Source: Chersky-840 sp963811775
Lineage (GTDB): Bacteria > Actinomycetota > Acidimicrobiia > Acidimicrobiales > UBA8190
DNA: 64,000 bases
Assembly (NCBI GenBank): GCA_963811775.1
Contig: CAWESO010000010.1
Location: 310,001 to 374,000, forward strand
Reading direction: 5' to 3'
Shown: piece after piece, positions 26,518-34,915 of the stretch
Numbering within the stretch: position 1 is the first letter of the stretch
How the letters are laid out: each line of letters starts with the position of its first letter
The notes under the pieces: generated by a model
Database searches by the model: none
Seen by the model: only the letters and a program-made list of their open reading frames with translations
What the model was told of the DNA's origin: nothing
Translations under genes and position numbers: made by a program

Positions 26518-26967
26518 CTAACGGGGCGGGGGCGTGGTGATGCGGAAGACGGGGTGCTCGGGCGCGATGCGGCGCAGGTCGTCGTCGGAGGAGTCGGCCG
26601 AGACGCCGTCGAAGAACCTGCCCACCTCGAACTTCCAGCGCCGCAGGTAGGCCCGCAGCACCGCCACCTTGTCGTCGTCCCCGAGCTCCTCGGCGGTGAA
26701 CTGCTCGACGCGTCGGCCCACCACGAGCTCGCCCGCACCGGCCACCCGGAAGTTGCGCACCCATTCGGTCTCGCCCCGGGGCGCCACCAGATACCGCCGG
26801 GCGTCGAGGGTGAGCACGTTCACCGGCGTGGCGCGCCACAGCCCGGACGTGCGGCCCCGGACGCGCAGGACGCGCGATCCCCACACGCTGATGCCGAGCC
26901 GCGTGAGCGCCCGGACCGCCGAGTTGAAGACCTTGTCCGACGACTTCGGCTTTTCGTAGTGCGGCAC
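26518..26967 (-). CDS. Deazaflavin (F420)-dependent nitroreductase family protein
   Basis: A 149-residue split-barrel protein of the Ddn/FDOR-A type that binds F420. Signature segments are RVRGRTSGLWRATPVNVL, RYLVAPRGETEWVRNFRVAG and VGRRVEQFTAEELGDDDKVA, the last from the C-terminal helix region. These enzymes reduce quinones or nitro compounds, but the natural substrate here is not known. The start is GTG 26967 (VPHYEKPKSSDK); the longer frame to 27003 has no better ribosome site. The downstream LLM gene starts eight bases after its stop. Confidence 0.9.
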   Translation of the reverse strand: MPHYEKPKSSDKVFNSAVRALTRLGISVWGSRVLRVRGRTSGLWRATPVNVLTLDARRYLVAPRGETEWVRNFRVAGAGELVVGRRVEQFTAEELGDDDKVAVLRAYLRRWKFEVGRFFDGVSADSSDDDLRRIAPEHPVFRITTPPPR

Positions 26968-27016
26968 GTGGCCATCATGGCAACTGATCGGCGCCGGGGC
27001 CACCGGGGGACCCGCC

Positions 27017-27754
<738 letters not shown>

Positions 27755-27840
27755 GTGCGCTCCCGCCCTTCGTCGCGGCGCGCCCGAGGCGTGCCGTCGC
27801 TGGTGCCGTTCTCTTACCAGGTTGTCGGTACGGTGACGGT

Positions 27841-28713
27841 ATGCGGCTCGTGAGCTTCGTGGAACCCGACGCCCCGTCGATGGTCCGGACCGGGGTGGTG
27901 GTGGGAGACGAGGTCGTGGACCTCACCGACGGGAGCGTCGGCCTCCCCGGCGACATGACCGAGTTCCTCGTGGCCGGCCTCGGCGCGCTGGAGCGCGCCG
28001 ACGCGGCGAGGAGCACAGGGGACCGTCGCCTCCCCCTCGACGGCGTGCGCCTGCGCCCACCGGTCCCGCATCCCGTCAAGGTGCTCGGCATCGGGCTCAA
28101 CTACGCCGCGCATGTGGCCGAGACCGGCGCGGCGCGGCCCGAGCACCAGGTGTGGTTCAACAAGCAGCGCACCTGTGTCATCGGGCCGGGCGAGGCCATC
28201 GAGGTCCCCCGGGTGTCGGGCCAGGTCGACTACGAGGGCGAGCTGGCCATGGTCATCGGCCGCCGCTGCCGCCACGTCCCCGCCGCCGACGCGCCCTCGG
28301 TGGTGGCGGGGTTCACCATCCTCAACGACGTGACCGTGCGCGACTGGCAGTGGCGGGCCCCGACGTGGACCCTGGGGAAGTCCTTCGACACCCACGGCCC
28401 GACCGGGCCGTGGATCGTGACCGGCGACGAGGTCGGTGACCCGCACCGGCTCCGCCTCCGCACCTGGGTCAACGACGACCTGCGCCAGGATGCGTCCACC
28501 GACGACATGATCTTCTCGTGCTGGGAGCAGGTCGAGTACCTGTCGACCGTCTTCACGCTCGAGCCCGGTGACATCCTGTCGACGGGCACGCCGGCCGGGG
28601 TCGGGATGGGGTACGACCCCCCTCGCTGGCTCGTCGACGGCGACGTCGTCCGCATCGAGATCGAGGCGGTGGGGACTCTCGAGAACCACGTTGTCGACGA
28701 GCCCACCGCCTGA
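27841..28713 (+). CDS. Fumarylacetoacetate hydrolase (FAH) family protein
   Basis: A 290-residue hydrolase or isomerase of the FAH superfamily that cleaves or decarboxylates aromatic-degradation products. The catalytic core carries VKVLGIGLNYAAHVAETGAA, the metal ligands in SGQVDYEGELAMVIGRR, NDVTVRDWQ and FDTHGPTGPWIV, and a late GTPAGVGMG. The N-terminal cap domain begins MRLVSFVEPDAP. The start is ATG 27841. The end overlaps the likely TTG start of ArfB by about 23 bases. The substrate class cannot be narrowed without chemistry, but the pattern fits 5-carboxymethyl-2-hydroxymuconate or acylpyruvate type enzymes. Confidence 0.9.
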   Translation: MRLVSFVEPDAPSMVRTGVVVGDEVVDLTDGSVGLPGDMTEFLVAGLGALERADAARSTGDRRLPLDGVRLRPPVPHPVKVLGIGLNYAAHVAETGAARPEHQVWFNKQRTCVIGPGEAIEVPRVSGQVDYEGELAMVIGRRCRHVPAADAPSVVAGFTILNDVTVRDWQWRAPTWTLGKSFDTHGPTGPWIVTGDEVGDPHRLRLRTWVNDDLRQDASTDDMIFSCWEQVEYLSTVFTLEPGDILSTGTPAGVGMGYDPPRWLVDGDVVRIEIEAVGTLENHVVDEPTA

Positions 28714-29143
28714 GCCGCCCCCCGAGCAGACCGGCTCGCTGCGCGTCACGCGCAGTCTCGTCATCCGTGCCGACGAGTTGGAGTGGCGCTTCACCACCAG
28801 TGGCGGTCCGGGCGGGCAGCACGCCAACAAGGCGAGCACCCGGGCCGAGCTGTCGTTCAACGTGGCGGCGTCGAAGTCCCTCGGGCCCCGCCAGCGGGCC
28901 CGCCTTCTCGAGCGCCTCGGACCGACGGTGCGCGTCGCCGCGGCCGACGAGCGCTCGCAGATGCGCAACCGGGAGCTGGCCCAGGAGCGCCTGCGGGCCC
29001 GGCTGGCCGACGCGCTGCGCGTCGAGAGCCGGCGCGTCGCCACCAAACCCTCCGCGTCGGCCCGGGCCCGTCGCCTGACCGACAAGCGGCGCCGGTCGGT
29101 GCGCAAACGCGACCGGGGCCGCCCGAGCCTCGACGACGACTGA
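28691..29143 (+). CDS. arfB: Peptidyl-tRNA hydrolase ArfB (class I release-factor domain)
   Basis: A ribosome-rescue hydrolase of about 150 residues that frees peptidyl-tRNA on stalled ribosomes. The catalytic GGQ is in TSGGPGGQHANKAS, and the basic C-terminal tail (RLTDKRRRSVRKRDRG) is the part that enters the mRNA channel. The order RVTRSLVIRADELEWRF before the GGQ segment is typical of ArfB. The start is uncertain. TTG 28691 gives a proline-rich leader and overlaps the FAH gene; a CTG at 28740 would give a shorter form. It is convergent with the downstream SDR gene. Confidence 0.88.
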   Translation: MSTSPPPEPPPEQTGSLRVTRSLVIRADELEWRFTTSGGPGGQHANKASTRAELSFNVAASKSLGPRQRARLLERLGPTVRVAAADERSQMRNRELAQERLRARLADALRVESRRVATKPSASARARRLTDKRRRSVRKRDRGRPSLDDD

Positions 29144-29149
29144 TCGACC

Positions 29150-29173
29150 GAGGCCCTCGGCCTCTCAGAGGCC
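29150..29173. terminator. Nested inverted repeats between convergent genes
   Basis: GAGGCC (29150-29155), GGCCTC (29159-29164) and GAGGCC (29168-29173) can form two alternative 6-bp hairpins. They lie between the arfB stop and the stop of the convergent SDR gene. A terminator role in both directions is inferred. Confidence 0.35.
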
Positions 29174-29968
29174 GTCGGGTCGGAGCAGGGCGTCGCTGCC
29201 CCCGTCGACGAACAGGACCGAGCCGTGGATGTACCCGTTGGCGGGATCGAGCAGGAACCCGATGGCCGCCGCGATCTCGGCCGGGTTGCCCCTGCGCCCG
29301 ATGGGCACGGGCAGGGCGTCGATGAGCGGGCCGAGCACGGGGTCCTCGAGACCTCCGGCCAACAGGGGTGTGTCGACCGGTCCCGGCGCCACCGCGTTGA
29401 GGCGCACCCCCGCCTTCCCCCACGCACCGACCCGGCGCCGCATGGCCCGCGTCAGCGCCAGCTTGCTCATGCCGTAGACCGTGGCGCCGTCGAGCGTCGA
29501 CGCGCTCGTCGACGCCTCGACCTCCTTGCCGTCGGCGAGCAGCTGGAGCAGTCCCTCGTGGGCGGGGGTGATGCCGGCCGAATTCGACGCCACCACCACC
29601 GCGGCGGGGGCCTCGCCCTCGGCCAGGAGGGGGAGCATGGCATCGAGCACGGCCAGCGCCCCGAAGAAGTTCACCGCCGTGATCGTCTCGGTGGGCCGCG
29701 TCTGGGGCCCGACGCCGGCACACAGCACCAACCCGTCGAGGCGCCCCCGGGCCAGCTCCGTCAGCGCGGCGACGGCGTCGGCCCGTCCGGCCGGTCGGGA
29801 CAGATCGGCCTCGACCTGGGCGTCGTGGACGTCGACACCGATCACGCGTACGCCGCTGCGCTCGAAGCGGCGGGCGACGGCAGCGCCGATCCCCGACGCC
29901 GAGCCGGTGATGGCGACGGTGCGCCGGTGCCGGGGGGTGGCGGTCGCCTCCGACTGTGTGCTGTGCAT
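29165..29968 (-). CDS. SDR family oxidoreductase (3-alpha-hydroxysteroid dehydrogenase-like)
   Basis: A 267-residue short-chain dehydrogenase. It has VAITGSASGIGAAVARRFER, a GVD cofactor-selectivity segment favouring NAD, VLCAGVGPQT in place of the usual NNAG, and VYGMSKLALTRAMRRRV with the catalytic Y-x-x-x-K. A long insertion between the serine (ASNSAG) and tyrosine regions (EGLLQLLADGKEVEASTSA) is typical of the hydroxysteroid-dehydrogenase subgroup, as is the short total of N-terminal elements (LSRPAGRADAVAAL). ATG 29968 is 78 bases from the end of the acidic DUF4193-like gene on the same strand. The substrate is unknown. Confidence 0.88.
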   Translation of the reverse strand: MHSTQSEATATPRHRRTVAITGSASGIGAAVARRFERSGVRVIGVDVHDAQVEADLSRPAGRADAVAALTELARGRLDGLVLCAGVGPQTRPTETITAVNFFGALAVLDAMLPLLAEGEAPAAVVVASNSAGITPAHEGLLQLLADGKEVEASTSASTLDGATVYGMSKLALTRAMRRRVGAWGKAGVRLNAVAPGPVDTPLLAGGLEDPVLGPLIDALPVPIGRRGNPAEIAAAIGFLLDPANGYIHGSVLFVDGGSDALLRPDGL

Positions 29969-30045
29969 GGCCGCCCGTTGTAGCCGACCGGAGACCGCGT
30001 GCGCCCGTCCGACCCGGTGTCGAGGCCCTCAGGCCGGCGTTCGCC

Positions 30046-30642
30046 TCACGTGGCGCAGTCGCCGCACGCCATGGCGACGGGGTCGACGAGCTGCACCCGC
30101 CGGCGCACCAAGAAGCAGGACCGGCAGACGAATTCGTCGGCCCGGCACGGTGCCACCTCCGAGATCTCGACGGTGTCGGTGGCGATCTGCACCAACAGGG
30201 CCCGGGTGCCGCGAGCCGAGCCGCCGTCGCCGTCGGCCTCGTCATCGGACTCGTCGTCGTCGTCGAGGAGCGCCATGCGCTCGAGCAGCACCATGTCCAG
30301 GCTGTCTGCGAGGTCCTCGGCGTCGAGGTCCTGGTCGGCGACGTCCTCGTCGGTGTCCGCCGTCCCGTTGGAGGTGGCCCCGTCGGTGGTGACGAAGGCG
30401 ACGGGCCCCCCCAGGACGTCGAGGGCCTCGTCCTCGTCCCCGTGCACCACGGCGTCGAGGGAGGCCTCCAGGATGTCGTCGTCGACGTCCTGCTCCAGCA
30501 GGTCCTCGTTGTCGAGCTCCTCTTCGAGGATGGCCTCGTCGTCGAGCTCGACCAGCGCCAGCTCCTCGGGGGGCTCGAGGTCGAGCTCGCCTTCGGTGAA
30601 GTGCGCCTCGGGGGCCTCCCGGTGTCGCTCCGCCAGTCTCAT
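30046..30642 (-). CDS. DUF4193-like acidic protein with C-terminal zinc ribbon
   Basis: A 198-residue highly acidic protein. The last 30 residues, DEFVCRSCFLVRRRVQLVDP followed by VAMACGDCAT, hold two C-x-x-C pairs and match the small actinobacterial DUF4193 family. Before this lie about 150 residues rich in glutamate, aspartate and leucine (EELDNEDLLEQDVDDDILEA), longer than the usual family members. No enzymatic role is known; RNA-polymerase or ribosome contacts have been suggested for similar ribbon tails, which I treat as speculation. ATG 30642 lies after GAGGAGG; an in-frame TTG at 30648 is closer to that site. Confidence 0.75.
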   Translation of the reverse strand: MRLAERHREAPEAHFTEGELDLEPPEELALVELDDEAILEEELDNEDLLEQDVDDDILEASLDAVVHGDEDEALDVLGGPVAFVTTDGATSNGTADTDEDVADQDLDAEDLADSLDMVLLERMALLDDDDESDDEADGDGGSARGTRALLVQIATDTVEISEVAPCRADEFVCRSCFLVRRRVQLVDPVAMACGDCAT

Positions 30643-30943
30643 GGCCAAGGGACCTCCTCGCCGCACCCGCCGGGGCCCGCTCGAGCGCCGGGGCCGGCTG
30701 CCATCGTCTCTTCCCTCAGCTTCTGACCGCTCGGCCGCCAGCGCAAGGCCCTTTTTTTGGATCGCACCGGGTTTTTCGGTCGCTTGGGCCGATGCCGGTC
30801 GACCACCGGTCCGCCGGCCCCCGAGGCCCGCTCGGGGACGGGTGCGCCCCCGGGTTTGACACTCTTCCATACTAAATCTAGAAATACACGCGATTTACTA
30901 GCTAAAGTCGTGCGGAGGAGCCCGGTCTCGGGCTCGGCATCCC
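30643..30943. other. Intergenic promoter region
   Basis: Three hundred bases without a gene. The left part is GC-rich and is the leader of the divergent DUF4193-like gene. From 30855 to 30910 there is a sharp AT-rich island that holds the promoter-like TTGACA and TAGAAA elements listed separately. Nothing else was recognised. Confidence 0.5.
30856..30884 (+). promoter_or_regulatory. Sigma-A-like promoter for the repeat protein
   Basis: TTGACA at 30856-30861 is a perfect -35 hexamer, followed after 17 bases by TAGAAA at 30879-30884 as a partial -10. The start codon of the secreted repeat protein is 60 bases further. The nine bases TAGAAATAC at this -10 also occur in the AT-rich region between pstS and rrf2. 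Confidence 0.6.
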
Positions 30944-31930
30944 ATGACGGGACAGGAGCGACCGGTGTCCGAGAACGGAGCAGGCACGGCAGGCAGGGCC
31001 CGAGGCTCCCGCGTCCGGCGGGCGCGGTGGTGGCGGGCGGGCGTGGCCGCCCTGGCGAGCTCGGCCGTGGTCGCCGGTGCCTTGGCGTCACCGGCGTCCG
31101 CCGCGCCGGCCGCCGCCACCGGATACCTCGAGGCCACCGCGGCCGGCGGCGTCTTCGGGTTCGGCGGCGCCGTGCCCAGCGGATCGCCGGCCGCCTCCCA
31201 GATCACGTTGGGCTCGCCCATCGCCGCCGTGGCCGAGACCCCCACGGGCAAGGGCTACTGGCTCGTCGGCGCCGACGGCGGGATCTTCACCTACGGCGAC
31301 GCCGGCTACTTCGGGTCGGTGCCGGGCGTGACGACGAAGAAGCTCGACGCCCCCGTCGTGGCCATCGCCCCGACCCCGACGGGCCAGGGCTACTGGCTCG
31401 TGGGCGCCGACGGCGGGGTGTTCGCCTTCGGCGACGCCCGCTTCGCCGGCTCGCTGCGGTCCCTGCACCTGACCCCGGCCGCCCCCATCGTGGGCATCGC
31501 CCCCACCTCGACGGGCCAGGGCTACTGGCTCGTGGGCGCCGACGGCGGGGTGTTCGCCTTCGGTGACGCCGGTTACTTCGGGAACGTCCCCGACCTGCTC
31601 GGCGCGCCGGCCCCGTCCCCGATCGTGGGGATGGCGGCGACCCCCGACGGCGGGGGCTACTGGGTCGTGCAGAACGACGGCGCGGTGTCGCGCTTCGGCG
31701 ACGCCGGGTTCTTCGGGTCCACCTTGACCACCGGCGTCGTGCCCACCGTCCCCGTCGTCGGCATCACCGCCACCCCCAGCGGCAAGGGCTACTGGCTCGT
31801 GGGCGGCGACGGCGGCGTCTTCACCTTCGGTGACGCCGCCTACGACGGCTCGGTCCCCGCCGAGCTGGCCCTGGGCGGTGTCACCCCCACGTCACCGCTG
31901 TCGGTCGTGGGCCTGGTCGCCACGCACTGA
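30944..31930 (+). CDS. Secreted YWLV/FGDA-repeat protein (beta-propeller-like)
   Basis: A 328-residue exported protein. A twin-arginine-poor but basic N-terminus (RGSRVRRARWWRAG) leads to a hydrophobic core and a signal cleavage near SPASAAPA. The rest is five to six repeats of about 52 residues. Each repeat contains GYWLVGADGGVFAFGDA followed by YFGSVP or a variant, and they are joined by PIVGIAPTPTGQ. The third and fourth copies are nearly identical in DNA. Such repeats are common in Acidimicrobiia secreted proteins and probably form a beta-propeller or solenoid; the ligand is unknown. ATG 30944 has a close TTGACA promoter. It is convergent with pstB. Confidence 0.85.
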   Translation: MTGQERPVSENGAGTAGRARGSRVRRARWWRAGVAALASSAVVAGALASPASAAPAAATGYLEATAAGGVFGFGGAVPSGSPAASQITLGSPIAAVAETPTGKGYWLVGADGGIFTYGDAGYFGSVPGVTTKKLDAPVVAIAPTPTGQGYWLVGADGGVFAFGDARFAGSLRSLHLTPAAPIVGIAPTSTGQGYWLVGADGGVFAFGDAGYFGNVPDLLGAPAPSPIVGMAATPDGGGYWVVQNDGAVSRFGDAGFFGSTLTTGVVPTVPVVGITATPSGKGYWLVGGDGGVFTFGDAAYDGSVPAELALGGVTPTSPLSVVGLVATH

Positions 31931-31951
31931 GCCGCTCCACGGTCTCCGACA

Positions 31952-31989
31952 CCGCGGGCCTTCTCCGCCGCCGCGGGCCTTCTCCGACG
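31952..31989. repeat. Two tandem copies of a 19-bp unit
   Basis: CCGCGGGCCTTCTCCGCCG at 31952-31970 is repeated at 31971-31989 with one difference. It lies between the convergent repeat-protein and pstB genes. It could be part of a terminator, but no clean hairpin was found. Confidence 0.7.
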
Positions 31990-32011
31990 CGGCGGTCTCG
32001 ACGCCGAGAGG

Positions 32012-32866
32012 TCAGCCCACCTCGCCCGAAACGTAGGCCCTCGTGCGGGGGTCGCGCGGGGCGTTGAAGATGGTGTCGGTGGGGCCGTACTCGACGAGCT
32101 CGCCCGTGGCCCGGTCCTCGCCCAGCAAGAAGAAGGCGGTGTAGTGCGACACCCGGGTGGCCTGGAACATGTTGTGGGTGACGAGCCCGATGGTGACGTC
32201 GGTGGCGAGGTGGGTGATGAGCTCCTCGATCTTGGCCGTGGCGATGGGGTCGAGCGACGAGCACGGCTCGTCCATGAGCAGCACCTCGGGCTCGACGGCC
32301 AGGGCGCGGGCGATGCACAGCCGCTGCTGCTGCCCACCTGAGAGCCGGACCGCCGGTGACTGCAGCCGGTCCTTGACGAGGTCCCACAGCGCGGCGTGGT
32401 GCAGGGCGGCCTCGGCCGCGTCGCGCAGGACGGACTTGGAGCGCACCCCGTTGAGGCGGAGCCCGGCCACCACGTTGTCGAAGATGCTCATGGTGGGGAA
32501 GGGGTTCGGCCGCTGGAAGACCATGCCGACGCGGCTGCGCACCAACTCGGCCTGGGTGTCGCGGGCGTAGACGTCGAGGTCCCCCACGAGCACCTGCCCC
32601 GTGACCTTGCCGCCGGTGTCGTCGTGGAGCCGGTTGATGGCCCGCAGGATCGTCGTCTTGCCGCATCCCGAGGGGCCCACCAGGGCGGTCACGCGGTTGC
32701 GGGCGAGGTCGAGGGAGACGTCGCGCACCACGGTGTGCTTGGCGAAGGACACGCTCACGTCGCGCAGGGACACGGCCGCGTCCGTCCCCGGTGACGGCGC
32801 CGGCCGGCTCGGCTGCGAACCGGGTCCCGGCGCGGTCGCGGCGTTGGTGGTGATGTCGATCGTCAT
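32012..32866 (-). CDS. pstB: Phosphate ABC transporter ATP-binding protein PstB
   Basis: A 284-residue ATPase of the high-affinity phosphate importer. Walker A is GPSGCGKTTILRAINR, the PstB-specific Q-loop is VFQRPNPFPTMSIFDNV, the signature is LSGGQQQRLCIARALA, and Walker B is VLLMDEPCSSLDPIATAKIE, which is typical of PstB. The last segment VEYGPTDTIFNAPRDPRT is also family-like. The N-terminal 30 residues are a flexible alanine/proline leader. It is last in the leftward pstS-pstC-pstA-pstB order. A gap of 88 bases separates it from pstA. No phoU or phoR gene is next to it. Confidence 0.95.
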   Translation of the reverse strand: MTIDITTNAATAPGPGSQPSRPAPSPGTDAAVSLRDVSVSFAKHTVVRDVSLDLARNRVTALVGPSGCGKTTILRAINRLHDDTGGKVTGQVLVGDLDVYARDTQAELVRSRVGMVFQRPNPFPTMSIFDNVVAGLRLNGVRSKSVLRDAAEAALHHAALWDLVKDRLQSPAVRLSGGQQQRLCIARALAVEPEVLLMDEPCSSLDPIATAKIEELITHLATDVTIGLVTHNMFQATRVSHYTAFFLLGEDRATGELVEYGPTDTIFNAPRDPRTRAYVSGEVG

Positions 32867-32954
32867 CTCCGAGCTCCGTTGGGCCCGACCATCCTACGCG
32901 GGCCCCTGCCCCGAGGCGCCTGGCGCCCCGTCGCTGGTGTCACGCTGGACGTGC

Positions 32955-33887
32955 TCATCGGGCTTGGCGGTTCAGGCGGGCCGACACCACCCGGGCCGTG
33001 ATGCTCAGCACCAGGACGAGCACGAGCAGGACGAAGGCCGTGCCCCACGCGATCTGCTGGGCGGCGAGAGACGGCGCAGTCCCGTCGGTGTAGATCGTGA
33101 ACGGCATGGCCGCCATCGGTTGCAGGGGATTGGTGACCACCAGCGAGGCGCCCAGGATGGTGAAGAGCAAAGGGGCGGTCTCGCCCACGGCCCGGGCCAC
33201 GGCCAGGAGGTTGCCGGTGACGAGCCCGGGCAGCGCGCCGCGCAGCACCACGGACCGCACCACCCGCGACCGGCGCACCCCGAGGGCCAGGCCCGCCTCC
33301 CACAGGTCGCGCGGCACGGCCCGCATGGCCGCCTCGCTGGAACGGATCACGATCGGCAGCATGAGCACGGCCAGGGCGAAGCTGCCCGCCAGCCCCGAGA
33401 AGTGCCCGATGGGCGAGCCCGGGCCGACGAGCACGGCGTAGGCGAAGATCCCGAGCGCGATCGAGGGCACGCCGGTGAGCACGTCGGCGCCGAAGCGCAG
33501 GGTCCCGGCCAGACGTCCCTGTCGTTCCACCAGGAACAGCGCCGCCATCGTGCCCACGGGCACGGCGATGGCGGCGGCCACCCCCACGATGATCACCGAG
33601 CCCACGATGGCGGGTGCGATCCCCCCGCCCGGTATGCCCGGCGGCGTGGGGACATGGGTGAGGAAGTCCCACGACAGCGCGTGGACGCCGCGGCTGGTCG
33701 TGTAGGCCAAGAGGGCCACGAGCGGTGCCAACGAGACCCCCACCGCCACCACGCACAGGCCGATGGCGACGCGCCCCATGACCTGGCGGCGGGCCAGTGA
33801 CCGACGGGCCGAGCGCCGTACGAGCTCGCGCCGGGCCCCGATGGCGTCGGCCCCGCCGACATCCGACAGCGTCGCGGTCGCGCTCAT
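32955..33887 (-). CDS. pstA: Phosphate ABC transporter permease PstA
   Basis: A 310-residue permease with six predicted helices that forms the phosphate channel with PstC. Core features are GIAPAIVGSVIIVGVAAAIA, TGVPSIALGIFAYAVLVGPG, the cytoplasmic coupling motif EAAMRAVPRDLWEAGLALGV and VARAVGETAPLLFTILGAS. The start ATG 33887 overlaps the pstC stop by four bases, showing translational coupling. The N-terminal 35 residues before the first helix are basic. Length and order fit the family. Confidence 0.95.
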   Translation of the reverse strand: MSATATLSDVGGADAIGARRELVRRSARRSLARRQVMGRVAIGLCVVAVGVSLAPLVALLAYTTSRGVHALSWDFLTHVPTPPGIPGGGIAPAIVGSVIIVGVAAAIAVPVGTMAALFLVERQGRLAGTLRFGADVLTGVPSIALGIFAYAVLVGPGSPIGHFSGLAGSFALAVLMLPIVIRSSEAAMRAVPRDLWEAGLALGVRRSRVVRSVVLRGALPGLVTGNLLAVARAVGETAPLLFTILGASLVVTNPLQPMAAMPFTIYTDGTAPSLAAQQIAWGTAFVLLVLVLVLSITARVVSARLNRQAR

Positions 33888-34882
33888 GCGACGGCTCGTT
33901 GGGCGCGCCGTCTCGAGCGCAACAAGAGCTGCCCGCCCCCGTTGACGAGGACGGTGATGGCGAGGAGCACCACCACGAGGCCGACGACCGAGCTGCGGTC
34001 GAGCCCCGGGTTGGCCTCACCGAAGTTGTTGATGATGGCGGACCCGAGCGTCGCCCCCGGCGACAGCAGCGAATGGGGGAGCGCGTAGTTGTTCCCGATG
34101 ACCATGGCCACGGCGATGGTCTCGCCCAGGGCGCGGCCCATGGCCAGGATGACCGCCGCCTCGATCCCGGTGCGCGCCCCGGGCACCACGGCGGTGCGCA
34201 CGACCTGCCAGCGCGTTGCCCCCAGGGCCCGGGCCGCTTCACGATCCTCCCGGGCCACGCCGCTGAGCGCCGTGCGCGACAGGGCCACGACGGTGGGGAG
34301 GATCATCACGGCCAGGACGGTGCCGGCCAGGAGCATGCTCGGCCCGTAGGCCGGCCCGTGGAAGAACCATTCCAGGCCGGGCACCCGCTTGCAGAAGGGC
34401 TCGACGTGGTGGGCGAAGATCGGCGACAGCACGAGCAGGCCCCACAGGCCGACCACGATGCTCGGCACCGCGGCGATGAGGTCGATGAGCACCGACAGCG
34501 GTGACGCCAGCCACCGGGGGGCGAGCTCGGACAGAAAGGCGGCCGTGCCCACGCCGATGGGCACGGCCAGCACGATGGCGACGGCGGTGGTGATGAGCGT
34601 GCCGATGATGAAGACACCCGTCGGGTAGATGTCCTTGGTGGCGTTGTAGGTCCCCGACCACAGAAAGCTGAACCCCGAGTGGCCGAAGGCCTGGCTCGAC
34701 GACGCCAGCAGGCTGACCACGAAGCCGAGGACGATGACGGCGAAGAGCGTCGCCCCCGTCCACCGCACGGCGGCGTAGGTGCGGCCGCCGGGCCGGGCCC
34801 ACCGCCGTTCCAACGCCGAACGGACCCCGGCGACCGGGGTCCGTTCCGGAGGAGGGAGCTCCTCGAGCAGTGTGGAGCTCAC
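33884..34882 (-). CDS. pstC: Phosphate ABC transporter permease PstC
   Basis: A 332-residue permease that pairs with PstA. Landmarks are GTLITTAVAIVLAVPIGVGT, IAAVPSIVVGLWGLLVLSP, ALSRTALSGVAREDREAARA followed by LGATRWQVVRT (the coupling motif), and MGRALGETIAVAMVIGN. Between helices an extracellular loop (HHVEPFCKRVPGLEWFFHG) is longer than in E. coli. GTG/ATG 34882 starts 33 bases after pstS ends, so the genes are in one operon. The stop overlaps pstA. Confidence 0.95.
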   Translation of the reverse strand: MSSTLLEELPPPERTPVAGVRSALERRWARPGGRTYAAVRWTGATLFAVIVLGFVVSLLASSSQAFGHSGFSFLWSGTYNATKDIYPTGVFIIGTLITTAVAIVLAVPIGVGTAAFLSELAPRWLASPLSVLIDLIAAVPSIVVGLWGLLVLSPIFAHHVEPFCKRVPGLEWFFHGPAYGPSMLLAGTVLAVMILPTVVALSRTALSGVAREDREAARALGATRWQVVRTAVVPGARTGIEAAVILAMGRALGETIAVAMVIGNNYALPHSLLSPGATLGSAIINNFGEANPGLDRSSVVGLVVVLLAITVLVNGGGQLLLRSRRRAQRAVA

Positions 34883-34915
34883 GTCAGCGCCCGCGCTGTG
34901 GTGCGGTCGGGACGA

